Counted from the first letter of the stretch, positions 37,325-46,186 are shown. The stretch is DNA of 64,000 nucleotides from Qingshengfaniella alkalisoli (GCF_007855645.1 NZ_CP042263.1:62001-126000), one strand, 5' to 3'. Numbers and translations: made by a program. Notes: generated from the sequence alone by a model not told the origin.

Positions 37325-38371
37325 TTAGGAATCGCCGGAAATCTGCTCGATCACCTTTGCATAGGTGTCGCGCTTCTCGGTCAGGTGCTGCTGAGCCTCG
37401 GCGGTCGGCAGGAAGTTGGGGATGAAGAAGGCCGCCTTCTGACGTTCCTGGATCTCGCCTTTGGCGTAGATTTCGGTCAGTGCCGTGTCGATCTGCTCGA
37501 TGATGGCGGGATCCATATCCTTGTTGAACAGGAAGTAGAATTCCTTGTCGAAGGTAAAGTCCTGTTCTCCGTCCAGCGTCACGCTGGTTTCAGGCGACAC
37601 GTAGTGCAGCATGTCGTCACGCGTGGTTTCGCCCATACCCTCTGCTGGGGCCTGTTCGATAGTGCCCGGACGTGCAGTGATCCAGACGAAGCGCATGGCT
37701 TTCTGGTCGTCTTCCGGCAGTTGGGTGAACTGCTCGTTCGCCTGGATGGAACCGTTTATCACATCGGCCAGATCGTCCCACATCGCCTGGTTTTTGTCGG
37801 ACTGCGAACCCGTGTTGACGGCGATGATGTTTTCCTCGGATCCGGGTGCGCGCACGGAGGCCGCGTTCTTCATGGCCGAGAAACCGATTTCCGACACTCC
37901 GCCCGGCTGGATCGCAACGCGGACGCGTTCACCGTTTTCGGCGGCGGTCAGAATATCTTCCATCGACTGATACGGACTGTCCTTTGACACCAGATACGCG
38001 TTGCCAGGGTTGATCGCGACAGTCGGACCTACGGTGTAGCCCTCGAAAGGATCATCATAGCCCGTCACGCCATATAGGTTCCCCAGATAGGCCTGATCGT
38101 GGAAGATCATCAAGGTTGTGCCACGGCTGTCACGACCAAGCGCTTTGAACGCTTCGGAGGCGCCGACGGCATCGACCTTGATGTTGATATCGAGATGTTC
38201 AGCCAGCGCGTCCGCAACGATGGCGGAGTTTTGGTATGTGTCACCACCTGTCGAGGTGGAGCCGATCACGAGCCGGACATTCCGGGGAAGTTCCTGAGCC
38301 GTTGCGATCAATGGCTGAGCAAGCAAAGCAGTGGCGCTGGCAGCGGCAAGAAGTGTTCTGCGGGCAATCAT
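37325..38371 (-). CDS. tctC: Tripartite tricarboxylate transporter substrate-binding protein (TctC)
   Basis: Periplasmic receptor of about 348 aa. The signal peptide is MIARRTLLAAASATALLAQPLIATA. The frame is open upstream, but the ATG at 38371 follows a GGGAGG site and gives this signal. Mature protein shows the family's early VRLVIGSTSTGGDTYQNSA block and the PGGVSEIGFSAMKNAA segment. Neighbouring sugar-acid catabolic genes suggest the ligand is a sugar acid or hydroxy acid. Its promoter region carries a perfect TGTATGCGCATACA palindrome. Confidence 0.88.
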   Translation of the reverse strand: MIARRTLLAAASATALLAQPLIATAQELPRNVRLVIGSTSTGGDTYQNSAIVADALAEHLDINIKVDAVGASEAFKALGRDSRGTTLMIFHDQAYLGNLYGVTGYDDPFEGYTVGPTVAINPGNAYLVSKDSPYQSMEDILTAAENGERVRVAIQPGGVSEIGFSAMKNAASVRAPGSEENIIAVNTGSQSDKNQAMWDDLADVINGSIQANEQFTQLPEDDQKAMRFVWITARPGTIEQAPAEGMGETTRDDMLHYVSPETSVTLDGEQDFTFDKEFYFLFNKDMDPAIIEQIDTALTEIYAKGEIQERQKAAFFIPNFLPTAEAQQHLTEKRDTYAKVIEQISGDS

Positions 38372-38452
38372 GATTTTCCTCCCGTTAGGCCGTAAGTAAC
38401 GGCCGAGATTTCCTGCGAAACTCGCGTCGCGAGACGCGAATCCGATACGCAA

Positions 38453-38500
38453 TGTATGCGCATACAGTATCAAAAATCATACTGAGGTATGGTTTGTCAA
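38453..38500 (-). promoter_or_regulatory. tctC promoter with perfect palindromic operator
   Basis: A TTGACA box lies on the minus strand at 38500-38495, with TATGAT or ATTTTT as the possible -10. Downstream of it is the perfect 14-bp palindrome TGTATGCGCATACA (38453-38466). Its form, with a central CG, is that of a LacI-family operator, and the placement just after the promoter fits repression. Confidence 0.65.
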
Positions 38501-38558
38501 CGCGGATACTGTATTTATGCCGAGGTATAGCGGTAATCTGCAGCGTTTCTAGAATGCG

Positions 38559-38587
38559 TTGACATCAGTTCATGTATGCGAATACAT
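38559..38587 (+). promoter_or_regulatory. Dehydratase promoter with second copy of the operator
   Basis: TTGACA at 38559-38564 is followed 17 bases later by ATACAT as a plausible -10. TGTATGCGAATACA (38573-38586), one base different from the tctC palindrome, covers the spacer and -10. A single regulator could thus silence both divergent promoters. The dehydratase start is 30 bases downstream, after a GGGAGG site. Confidence 0.65.
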
Positions 38588-38616
38588 CACTGTGAAACCG
38601 CATTTGGGAGGGCTGG

Positions 38617-40359
38617 ATGAAAGATTCCGCAGGTAAGACCCCCGAAACGCTTCGCAGTTCCCGCTGGTTCGCTCCGGACGATCTGCGCAGCTTCGGGCAT
38701 CGGTCACGAATGATGCAACTTGGCTATTCCGAAGAGGAATTTCGGGGAAAGCCGATCATCGGGATTTTGAACACGTGGTCGGACCTGAACTCCTGCCATG
38801 GCCATTTCCCCGAGCGTGTGAAAGACGTGAAGCGCGGCGTGCTTCAGGGCGGCGGTTTGCCGGTCGAGTTGCCCGCGCTATCGGTGGATGAAAGCTTCAA
38901 CAAGCCGACCTCCATGCTTTTCCGCAACATGCTTGCGATGGAAACGGAAGAACAGATCCGCGCTCATCCGCTGGATGGCGTCGTGCTGATGGGTGGTTGT
39001 GACAAGACGACACCGGGGCTTGTCATGGGTGCGATCACCGCGGGCGTTCCGTTCATCTACCTGCCAGCGGGTCCGATGCTGCGTGGTCATTACGCCGGTA
39101 AGATCCTGGGATCGGGGTCTGACGCCTGGAAGTATTGGGACGAACGCCGTGCGGGCAACATATCTGACGATGAATGGTTGGGAATTCAGGGCGGTATCGC
39201 TCGTTCCGTCGGGACTTGCATGACAATGGGCACCGCCTCCACCATGACCGCGATTACGGACGCGATGGGACTGACCTTGCCCGGCGCGTCCTCGATCCCC
39301 GCTGCCGATTCCGGTCACCAGCGCATGGGGTCCGACTGCGGGCGTCGCGTGGTGGAAATGGTCTGGGAAGACCTGACACCGGAAAAGATCATCACCGATG
39401 GTTCTGTCAAGAACGCGGCGATTGTGGCCATGGCGACGGGCTGTTCCACAAACGCTGTTGTTCATCTGATCGCAATGGCGCGGCGTGCGGGGTGCGACCT
39501 GACGCTTGACGATCTAGATGCGCTGGGGCGCGTGACGCCGCTGATTGCCAATGTCCGGCCTTCGGGCAAGGACTACCTGATGGAGGACTTCTTCTATGCA
39601 GGTGGCTTGCGTGCGTTGATGAAGCAGATCGAGGAACGGCTCGACACGACCTGCATCACGGTCACGGGCAAAACGATGGGCCAGAACCTGGAAGGTGCGG
39701 TTGTCTACAACGATGATGTTATCCGGCCCTTGTCCAATCCGGTTTATCACGAGGGGTCGCTGGCCGTTCTGCGTGGGAACCTGTGCCCGTCCGGTGCGGT
39801 GATCAAGCCCGCCGCATGCGATCCGAAATTCTACAACCATGAAGGGCCGGCGCTTGTCTTCGACAGCTATCCGGAAATGAAAAAGGCGGTCGATGACGAA
39901 AATCTCGACGTGACGCCCGATCATGTGATGGTGCTGCGTAATGCGGGCCCGCTGGGTGGGCCGGGCTTCCCCGAATGGGGTATGTTGCCGATCCCCAAGG
40001 CGCTGATCAAGCAGGGCCATCGCGATATGTTGCGGATCTCGGATGCGCGGATGTCGGGCACGTCCTACGGGGCTTGTGTCCTGCATGTCGCCCCCGAGAG
40101 CTTCGTCGGCGGGCCACTGGCCTTGTTGAAAACCGGCGATATCGTGCGACTGGACCTGGCGAACCGCAGCCTGGACATGCTGATCGATGAAGACGAACTG
40201 GACGCCCGCCGCAAGGCATGGACCCCGCCGGAGCCGAAGTTCCAGCGCGGCTGGGGTTGGATGTTCTCCAAGCATGTGGGGCAGGCGGATACGGGATGTG
40301 ACTTCGACTATCTCGAACGCAGCTTCGGCGAAGCTGCTGGCGAACCTGACATTTTCTGA
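38617..40359 (+). CDS. IlvD/Edd-family dehydratase, probably acting on a sugar acid
   Basis: Iron-sulfur dehydratase of 580 aa. Conserved elements are GILNTWSDLNSCHGHF near residue 48, VLMGGCDKTTPGLVMGA (cluster Cys, near 128), SVGTCMTMGTASTMTA (second cluster Cys, near 200), and ATGCSTNAVVHLIAMAR (near 275). The C-terminal half carries KILF-type swivelling-domain motifs including DARMSGTSYGACVLHVAPES. The branch with GTCMTMGTASTM resembles aldonate dehydratases (arabinonate, xylonate, galactonate) more than branched-chain IlvD. The products would be 2-keto-3-deoxy acids. It is next to an RraA-type aldolase gene and divergent from a TctABC transporter, which supports a sugar-acid pathway. The exact substrate is not readable. 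Confidence 0.85.
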   Translation: MKDSAGKTPETLRSSRWFAPDDLRSFGHRSRMMQLGYSEEEFRGKPIIGILNTWSDLNSCHGHFPERVKDVKRGVLQGGGLPVELPALSVDESFNKPTSMLFRNMLAMETEEQIRAHPLDGVVLMGGCDKTTPGLVMGAITAGVPFIYLPAGPMLRGHYAGKILGSGSDAWKYWDERRAGNISDDEWLGIQGGIARSVGTCMTMGTASTMTAITDAMGLTLPGASSIPAADSGHQRMGSDCGRRVVEMVWEDLTPEKIITDGSVKNAAIVAMATGCSTNAVVHLIAMARRAGCDLTLDDLDALGRVTPLIANVRPSGKDYLMEDFFYAGGLRALMKQIEERLDTTCITVTGKTMGQNLEGAVVYNDDVIRPLSNPVYHEGSLAVLRGNLCPSGAVIKPAACDPKFYNHEGPALVFDSYPEMKKAVDDENLDVTPDHVMVLRNAGPLGGPGFPEWGMLPIPKALIKQGHRDMLRISDARMSGTSYGACVLHVAPESFVGGPLALLKTGDIVRLDLANRSLDMLIDEDELDARRKAWTPPEPKFQRGWGWMFSKHVGQADTGCDFDYLERSFGEAAGEPDIF

Positions 40360-40413
40360 TTGGCGCGGGCGGCTGCGTGCCGCCCCTCGCATCCATACCG
40401 AGGAATAAGACAC

Positions 40414-41127
40414 ATGAACGAAGCGACACGCGAGAAACTGACGAATGTCTCTGTCGCCACGCTGGCCACCGCTTTATACAAGCGCGGCCTACGCCATCAG
40501 GTGATTCAGGGCGTGCATCCGATTGGCTGGAAGGGCAAGAACATGGTCGGTCCCGCCTTCACGCTGCGCTATATGCCAGCGCGGGAAGATCGCAACCAGT
40601 TGACCGAGTTCCGCAACCCGCAGCACCCGCAGCGCGTGGCAATCGAAACCTGCCCGGAAGGCCATGTTCTGGTAATGGACAGCCGCAAACAGGCCGACGC
40701 GGCCTCGGCCGGTGACATCCTGATCCGCCGCCTGATGAAGCGTGGCGGCGCTGGTGTGGTGACCGATGGCGGCTTTCGTGACGCTGCGGTGATCGCTGAT
40801 CTTGAAATCCCGGCCTATCACACGCGCCCGTCGAGCCCGACGAACCTGACCAACAACGAAGCCATCGCCATCAACGAGCCCATCGGCTGCGGTGATGCGC
40901 CGGTCTTTCCCGGTGATGTCATCGTGGGCGATGCGGACTGCGTGATCGTTATCCCCGCTGAAATCGCGGATGAGGTCGCGGATGAGGCCGTGGAAATGAC
41001 CGTCTACGAGGATTTCGTGGTCGAACAGGTGATGAATGAGGGCCAAGCCATTATCGGTCTGTACCCCTGCACCAAGGACGAGAACCGCGAGAAGTTCGAG
41101 GCATGGCGCAAGGCTCAGGGCCGGTAA
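40414..41127 (+). CDS. RraA-family protein, probable 2-oxo acid aldolase/decarboxylase
   Basis: A 237-aa member of the RraA/HMG-aldolase family. Motifs are LRYMPAREDRNQ, the GDILIRRLMKRGGAGVVTDGGFRDAAVI block (Arg-Asp of the active site near residue 122) and the late FPGDVIVGDADCVIVIPAE. The ATG at 40414 follows an AGGAA site; the frame is open a little further upstream. It starts 54 bases after the dehydratase gene. Family enzymes cleave 4-hydroxy-2-oxo acids with a divalent metal, so it could split the 2-keto-3-deoxy acid made by the dehydratase. RNase E inhibition, the older name's meaning, is unlikely in this context. Confidence 0.82.
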   Translation: MNEATREKLTNVSVATLATALYKRGLRHQVIQGVHPIGWKGKNMVGPAFTLRYMPAREDRNQLTEFRNPQHPQRVAIETCPEGHVLVMDSRKQADAASAGDILIRRLMKRGGAGVVTDGGFRDAAVIADLEIPAYHTRPSSPTNLTNNEAIAINEPIGCGDAPVFPGDVIVGDADCVIVIPAEIADEVADEAVEMTVYEDFVVEQVMNEGQAIIGLYPCTKDENREKFEAWRKAQGR

Positions 41128-41198
41128 ACGCCGGTCCCCGTTTGGCTCTTGCAAGATTGAAAATACGGTGCCGTCACAAACGGGCGGTGCCACGTCTG

Positions 41199-42170
41199 TT
41201 AGCGAGGCCTGCGAAAACGCAACCAGCTGTGCAATGCGCGGGCCAGGCCATGATGTAAGGGACCGTATAGATCACGAACCGTTTGAAGCTCGCTTGACTT
41301 GAGTGTGCCATAATAATCAGCCTGCTTGACGCTCCGCAGAATTCGCCGTGACAGCTTCGGGGTCCGCGGCATTCGCATCAGCGCGAGCGGTCCGTATTGT
41401 TCCACGTCGTCCTTGCGGCCCGATTGGCGTTGATGCCAACACCGTTCCGCTACCGATGTATAGGCGGTTTGCACGAGCAGCTTTCCAAGGTTTGTCGCAA
41501 TCCCGTCGGCAGCGAAGCTGTGACGCTGATACAGCCAGTCGGAGAGTACCCCCAGCCGATTGCTTTCGATCAGGCGCAACCAGAGATCCATGTCTTGCGA
41601 GTTGGCGAAGAACGTCCGATAGCCGCCAACCGCGTCGTAGGCCGCGCGACGGATCATGACCTCGCCATGTGTGAACGGGTTACGTCCCATAATCATTTGA
41701 GGCGTCACCTCGGTCTTTAGCTGACCGGCGTCGGGTGCGGACCCGTTGTACCCGGCATGTTCAACCGGCAAGGGCGGGAATGGATTATCGGCGGAGACAA
41801 GGGCGTTGTTGTAGCCGCAGCCCAAAGCAGCATATTCGGGATTGGCGTCCAGAAACGCGACCTGCCGCACCAAGCGGTTCGGGAAGGAGACGTCCCCGGC
41901 TCCTTGTATGGCAATATAGGTGCTGCTGGACTGCGCGATGCCGTTACGAATGGCGGTCGTAAAGCCCGTATTCGCTTGGTGGATCACCCGCAGGCGCGGA
42001 TCGTCATAGCTGTCGAGAATCGCACGCACGTTGGGATCGGGGCTGCCGTCATTGACGATGATGATCTCATAGTCGTCAAACTTCTGCGCAAGCAGGCTAT
42101 CCAGAGTCAAACGGATATAGTCTGCACGGTTGTAGAAAGCCGAAACAACAGACACTTTCGGAGAATTCAT
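41199..42170 (-). CDS. Family 2 glycosyltransferase
   Basis: A 323-aa GT-A-fold transferase opening with VSVVSAFYNRADYIRLTLDSLLAQ and EIIIVNDGSPD. Where most GT2 enzymes have a DxD motif, this one reads IAIQGAGDVSFPNRL, keeping only the second Asp. The acceptor-side HGEVMIRRAAYDAVGGYR and QDMDLWLRL motifs are normal. It overlaps the murB-like gene by 4 bases and is the last of a four-gene operon. No membrane segments are seen, so it acts at the cytoplasmic face. Donor and acceptor are unknown; a muramic-acid-type donor is a hypothesis from context. Confidence 0.85.
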   Translation of the reverse strand: MNSPKVSVVSAFYNRADYIRLTLDSLLAQKFDDYEIIIVNDGSPDPNVRAILDSYDDPRLRVIHQANTGFTTAIRNGIAQSSSTYIAIQGAGDVSFPNRLVRQVAFLDANPEYAALGCGYNNALVSADNPFPPLPVEHAGYNGSAPDAGQLKTEVTPQMIMGRNPFTHGEVMIRRAAYDAVGGYRTFFANSQDMDLWLRLIESNRLGVLSDWLYQRHSFAADGIATNLGKLLVQTAYTSVAERCWHQRQSGRKDDVEQYGPLALMRMPRTPKLSRRILRSVKQADYYGTLKSSELQTVRDLYGPLHHGLARALHSWLRFRRPR

Positions 42171-43162
42171 AGTACCATCAGACCTTTGGCGTCGGTGACT
42201 GACCCGGCCGGCTCAATACGGCCGTTGGGATGCACGAAGCGGGCCTCCACGTCCATCAGATATCCGGTTTGTTGCAGTGCCGTGTCTCGGATGATACGGA
42301 TCAGCGACAGGATGTCCGACGCGCTGGCAGAGCCCGTGTTTACGATGAAATTCGCGTGAAGCGGCGACACCATCGCACCGCCTATCTGGCGTCCTTTGAA
42401 GCCAAGGCTTTCGATGACGGCGCCGGGCGGGCCATACTTCGCATACATCGCCGGATTGGATACGAAAACGGACCCGCAATTGGGAAGCTTCTGGGGAAAC
42501 TTCAGCCGTCGGCTGCGCATGATCTGCCGCATTTCGTGTCGTAGGGCGTTTGGATCATGACCTGCGTCAAGGATAAGTTCCACCGAAGAGACGGCCTCGT
42601 CATTGGATTGAAAGATCGAAGTTCGATAGGCGAACCCGCAATCCTTGGCCCGTCGGGCGATCCGTGAGCCATCCGTGGTGACACTGCTGACACGGCTGAT
42701 ATGTGATCCGATCCCCTTGCGCTGACTGCCTCCGTTCATGCAAACCAGCCCGCCCAGTGTGCCGGGAATGCCGCAGACATGTGCAATGCCGCCAAGGCTG
42801 TGCAGCATGGCTATTCTCGCCAGGCCCGGAACCCATAAACCTGCGCCCGCCCGGATGTGGTCACCTTTGACCTGAACCGATGCCAGGTCCGATCCGATCT
42901 GAATGCAAGGTGCACGCAGTCCTTCATCGGCGAACATCAGGTTCGACGTGGCGCCAATCACGATATGGGGCAGGTCGTTCCGGAAGAACAACGATCTTAT
43001 CTGTGAAAGTTCCGATTCCGATCCGGGGTGCACGATCAGATCAGCCGTTCCGCCCACCTGCCAGCGGCTGATTGCCGCCAGCGACATGTCCGTCGTGACG
43101 CGACCCGGCGCAATTTGTTCCAGATCGCGGACCAGCGATGCTACGGCGGGCGTCATGGTCAC
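42167..43162 (-). CDS. murB: MurB-like UDP-N-acetylmuramate dehydrogenase
   Basis: FAD enzyme that reduces enolpyruvyl-UDP-GlcNAc to UDP-MurNAc with NADPH. Motifs are WQVGGTADLIVHPG at residues 30-45, VIGATSNLMFADEG, the FAD loop GIPGTLGGLVCMNGGS (near 135), FAYRTSIFQ (near 175), the Ser-bearing LPNCGSVFVSNP (near 230), IGGAMVSPLHANFIVN and the Glu in LMDVEARFVHPNG. All expected catalytic elements seem present. The start is a GTG that overlaps the murA-like stop (GTGA); an ATG two codons later is possible. This copy lies outside a cell-division (dcw) cluster, with a glycosyltransferase, so it may be a second, specialised MurB. Confidence 0.85.
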   Translation of the reverse strand: MTMTPAVASLVRDLEQIAPGRVTTDMSLAAISRWQVGGTADLIVHPGSESELSQIRSLFFRNDLPHIVIGATSNLMFADEGLRAPCIQIGSDLASVQVKGDHIRAGAGLWVPGLARIAMLHSLGGIAHVCGIPGTLGGLVCMNGGSQRKGIGSHISRVSSVTTDGSRIARRAKDCGFAYRTSIFQSNDEAVSSVELILDAGHDPNALRHEMRQIMRSRRLKFPQKLPNCGSVFVSNPAMYAKYGPPGAVIESLGFKGRQIGGAMVSPLHANFIVNTGSASASDILSLIRIIRDTALQQTGYLMDVEARFVHPNGRIEPAGSVTDAKGLMVL

Positions 43163-44436
43163 GCGGCCGAACGGTTCTCAGTGCGCACTGTTGCGCCCAG
43201 GGATTTCAGCTTATCCACGAAATTCATGTAGCCGCGCCCGATCTGCCATGCGTCGGTGATCACGGTTTCACCGTCGGCGATGAGACCACATAGCGTCAGC
43301 GCCGCGCCAGCCCGCAAGTCCAGCGCCCGCACGTTCGCGCCATGCAACTGGCCGCCATTGCCGAAGATTTTCAACATGTCCCCATCGATTTCATGCCGTA
43401 CGCCCATCTTCGCCATTTCTGCCGCATAGGCGTAGCGGCCCGGAAAACGCAGATCGACGATACGACTTTCGCCCGTTGCCCGCGCGGCCCACGCCGCGAG
43501 GATAGGCTGAACGTCCGAATTGATGCCCGGATGCGGTCCGGTCGAAATTTCGATGGGATAACAGTTTCGTCCGCGCACGATCAGGCTGTTCTCGCCGCGG
43601 AACAACTGTGCACCGGCTGCTTTCAGATGCGCCAGAACAACGTCAAGATCGTCGAAGGGAAAGTCGCGGATCTCGACGTCGCCGCCCGTGATCGTTGCGC
43701 CAGCCAACCAGGTGATTGCCTCCATGTTGTCAGGGATGACGGAATGGGTCGCACCGTTCAGCCCGTCCACACCGTCGATCTCGATGTGCTCCTGTCCATG
43801 GACGGTGATCTTCGCGCCCATCTTGCGCAGCAGCTTGACGAGATCCAGAATTTCGGGCCGGATATGCGGGTTCCATATCCGCGTCTTCCCCTTGGCTAAG
43901 GTCGCGGCCAGGATGGCGTTCTCGGTCGCGCCGGTAGATCGCAGCGCCAGGTGGATATCCGTGCCAACCAGCCCACCGGCAGGTGCTTCGGCACACAGGT
44001 AGTCACCTTCTTCCCAGACCTGCGCACCCAGCCGTTCCAGCAACATCACATGCAGATCGTATTTGCGTTCGCCCAGTTTGCAGCCGCCGGGCAAGGGGAC
44101 GGCGCCACGCCCTTGCCTGGCCGTCAGTGCGCCGAGGATAAGAAGCGTGTTCCGGATTGAGCGCCCATCCCATTCCAGCCGGTCGATGCCTAGCCGGGGT
44201 TCGGTGATGGAAATGTCGGTCGGGTTGCTCAATGTGCAGGTCTTGCCAAGCGCTTCCAGCATTCTCACATGCACCTGCGCATCGAGCAGCTCCGACGGGT
44301 AGTTCTGAAGCCGGATCGTCTCAGCGGTCAGAAGGCTGGCCGCCAGCAGGCGCAGGGCGGAATTCTTCGCGCCGCACAGATCGACCTGCCCTTGCAGAAC
44401 AGATCGGGACACAACCAGATCGGGAAATTCACTCAT
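43159..44436 (-). CDS. murA: MurA-like UDP-GlcNAc 1-carboxyvinyltransferase
   Basis: Transfers enolpyruvate from PEP to UDP-GlcNAc. The 425-aa protein has the PEP-attacking Cys in PLPGGCKLGERKYDLH (near residue 119), the Asp of HPGINSDVQPILAAWA (near 300) and the Arg of QIGRGYMNFVDKLKSLGA near the C-terminus. Substrate-binding GAKNSALRLLAASLL is at the N-terminus. The longest frame starts at TTG; the ATG one codon on is used here. It diverges in several usually strict positions (for example CxLGERKYDLH where most have IGxRPVDLH), which suggests a paralogue rather than the housekeeping enzyme. It is coupled to the murB-like gene by overlap. Confidence 0.83.
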   Translation of the reverse strand: MSEFPDLVVSRSVLQGQVDLCGAKNSALRLLAASLLTAETIRLQNYPSELLDAQVHVRMLEALGKTCTLSNPTDISITEPRLGIDRLEWDGRSIRNTLLILGALTARQGRGAVPLPGGCKLGERKYDLHVMLLERLGAQVWEEGDYLCAEAPAGGLVGTDIHLALRSTGATENAILAATLAKGKTRIWNPHIRPEILDLVKLLRKMGAKITVHGQEHIEIDGVDGLNGATHSVIPDNMEAITWLAGATITGGDVEIRDFPFDDLDVVLAHLKAAGAQLFRGENSLIVRGRNCYPIEISTGPHPGINSDVQPILAAWAARATGESRIVDLRFPGRYAYAAEMAKMGVRHEIDGDMLKIFGNGGQLHGANVRALDLRAGAALTLCGLIADGETVITDAWQIGRGYMNFVDKLKSLGATVRTENRSAA

Positions 44437-44466
44437 CAAATCATACCTTGGATCGAATACCGGTCA

Positions 44467-45000
44467 TCACAGCGCAACGCCTGCCGCACCGTCATCTGGT
44501 AACAGAATGCGGGCCGGGACGCCAATAGCGGTTGCACCATCCGGCACATCCGAAATTACGACGGCATTGGCACCGATGGTACAGTTGCGACCGATACGAA
44601 TCGCACCCAGAATTGCAGCGCCCGCAAAGATGACTGTTCCATCGCCTATTGCCGGGTAGTTGCCCGCCGAGAAGTCCCCGATACGTGCCCCGCCAATCGT
44701 CACGTTCTGGTAGATGGTAATGTCTTGGCCAATCGTAACACCTTCACCGATCACAATGCCGACAGGATGACGCAGTGTTAAACCCGATCCGATCCGCGCT
44801 CCATAGCCGATGAACACACCGTGCCCGCGCGACAATCTGCGTGTCAAAACACGCCCCGTCCGGTTCCATCCTTTTCTCTTGCAGTTCCGGATGACATCTA
44901 CATAGAGCGCGACAACGGCATCGGCATCCCCGAAGATGACTGTTTTTGTGATGGACCGCCAGTGGCGTGCCGTTGTCCGGGACCGAGGAATGGCGTTCAT
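44467..45000 (-). CDS. Serine acetyltransferase-like hexapeptide-repeat protein
   Basis: A 177-aa left-handed beta-helix acyltransferase. Hexapeptide repeats run from about residue 65 (IGYGARIGSGLTLRHPVGIVIGEGVTIGQDITIYQNVTIGG) to GATAIGVPARILL. The LRHPVGIVIGEGVTIG segment is like CysE-type and polysaccharide O-acetyltransferases. The N-terminal helical domain of true cysteine-pathway CysE (about 140 residues) is missing, so an acetyltransferase acting on a sugar or on the operon's product is more likely. It is the first gene of the operon, 31 bases ahead of the murA-like start. Confidence 0.82.
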   Translation of the reverse strand: MNAIPRSRTTARHWRSITKTVIFGDADAVVALYVDVIRNCKRKGWNRTGRVLTRRLSRGHGVFIGYGARIGSGLTLRHPVGIVIGEGVTIGQDITIYQNVTIGGARIGDFSAGNYPAIGDGTVIFAGAAILGAIRIGRNCTIGANAVVISDVPDGATAIGVPARILLPDDGAAGVAL

Positions 45001-45346
45001 TTACTGTCCTGAACGAATGATTGCGGGTCCTCCCGCATTGCATGCGACCATTTTTTTAGCGACGTTTTGGCATGATGGAAACTCAAAAGGGCGCCCGCCG
45101 GTCGGTCCGTTCGCATGTGGTTTCCGGATGCGGCTTTTCTGACCGAGAGAACCGCGCCCGCGCCATTCTGAAAATCCGCGCGCGTTTTCCCTGTGTCACG
45201 TAGCCTTCATGGATGGGTATCGCGATCGTCGCATTCGGCGCGTTTGCGGCTTGGTCGCCAGATGTGAGCGGCCTCTGCCAACCCGGCATTGACGGTGCCA
45301 GGCGGGATGGATGCGTCGCCGTTCTCTGGCCCCGCCAGAACGTCGT
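45001..45346. other. Intergenic region between the mur-like operon and proC
   Basis: About 345 bases with no gene I can support. It must contain the promoter of the minus-strand mur-like operon in its left part. Short frames on either strand look like noise. No strong stem or T-run was seen after proC. Confidence 0.4.
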
Positions 45347-46168
45347 TCAAGCGTTCTGTGCCAGTTCCTTGGCCCGCTGATGGGCCGACCTCACCGCGTC
45401 TTTGGTCAGTTGAGGGAAGCCGCCTTCACGTTCGAACTGCGACAGCCCGGCAAGGGTGGTGCCGCCGGGGCTGCTGACCGCTTGCTTCAATTCTTCTGCA
45501 GACCGCGCATCCCGTGCCAGAAGCGTTGAAGCTCCAAGCAACGTTTGCCGCACCAGCCGGTCGGCCAGACCTGCGTCGATACCTTCCGAGATGGCCGCTT
45601 CGATCATATGTTGCGCAAAGGCGAACACATAGCCGGGACCACTGCCGGCAACCGCCGTTGCCAGATCGATTTCGCCTTCCTGTGCGACCCACTCGAAACG
45701 GCCGCTGCTGTTGAAAATATCTTCGACCAAGGCGCGATCACCGTCGGACAAACTGCCCTCTTGGCAATAGCCAACGCTCATGGACTGCGCGACCATCGCC
45801 GCGAGGTTGGGCATGACACGCACAACCCGATCCGTACCCACCGCGTCTGAAATGGTTTTCAACGACGTCCCGGCCATGATCGACACGACCACGCCCTGCG
45901 CGATACTGCCAAGCGCATCAAAGGGAAGGCCTGTGAATTGCTGGGGCTTGACGCCGACGATGGTCAGACGTGGCGACAGGTCGCGAATGTCGTCTGCGCT
46001 GTCCAGAAAACGGACTTCGGCATGCTCGGGCAAAAGGGATCGCGCGCGCTCGACCTGGGGGTCGAGTGCCACGAACTCCGCATCCTTCAGCGTCTCCAGC
46101 ACGGGCGACAAGATTGCCGCGCCCATATTGCCGCAACCGATGGCGAGAATGGTTTTCTTTTGACTCAT
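45347..46168 (-). CDS. proC: Pyrroline-5-carboxylate reductase
   Basis: Reduces pyrroline-5-carboxylate to proline with NAD(P)H. The N-terminal Rossmann motif is ILAIGCGNMGAAIL. The conserved VRVMPNLAAMVAQSMSVGY is near residue 115, and the C-terminal signature has SPGGTTLAGLSQFEREG. Length (273 aa) is typical. It lies 18 bases downstream of putA on the same strand, an unusual pairing that puts the proline-forming and proline-degrading enzymes in one unit. It may instead serve another imino acid. Confidence 0.9.
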   Translation of the reverse strand: MSQKKTILAIGCGNMGAAILSPVLETLKDAEFVALDPQVERARSLLPEHAEVRFLDSADDIRDLSPRLTIVGVKPQQFTGLPFDALGSIAQGVVVSIMAGTSLKTISDAVGTDRVVRVMPNLAAMVAQSMSVGYCQEGSLSDGDRALVEDIFNSSGRFEWVAQEGEIDLATAVAGSGPGYVFAFAQHMIEAAISEGIDAGLADRLVRQTLLGASTLLARDARSAEELKQAVSSPGGTTLAGLSQFEREGGFPQLTKDAVRSAHQRAKELAQNA

Positions 46169-46186
46169 GTCCTTGATCCCGGTTGC

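Noticed and set aside
44467-45000. Housekeeping CysE of cysteine synthesis
   Set aside because: The N-terminal helical domain is absent and the gene is coupled to mur-like genes.
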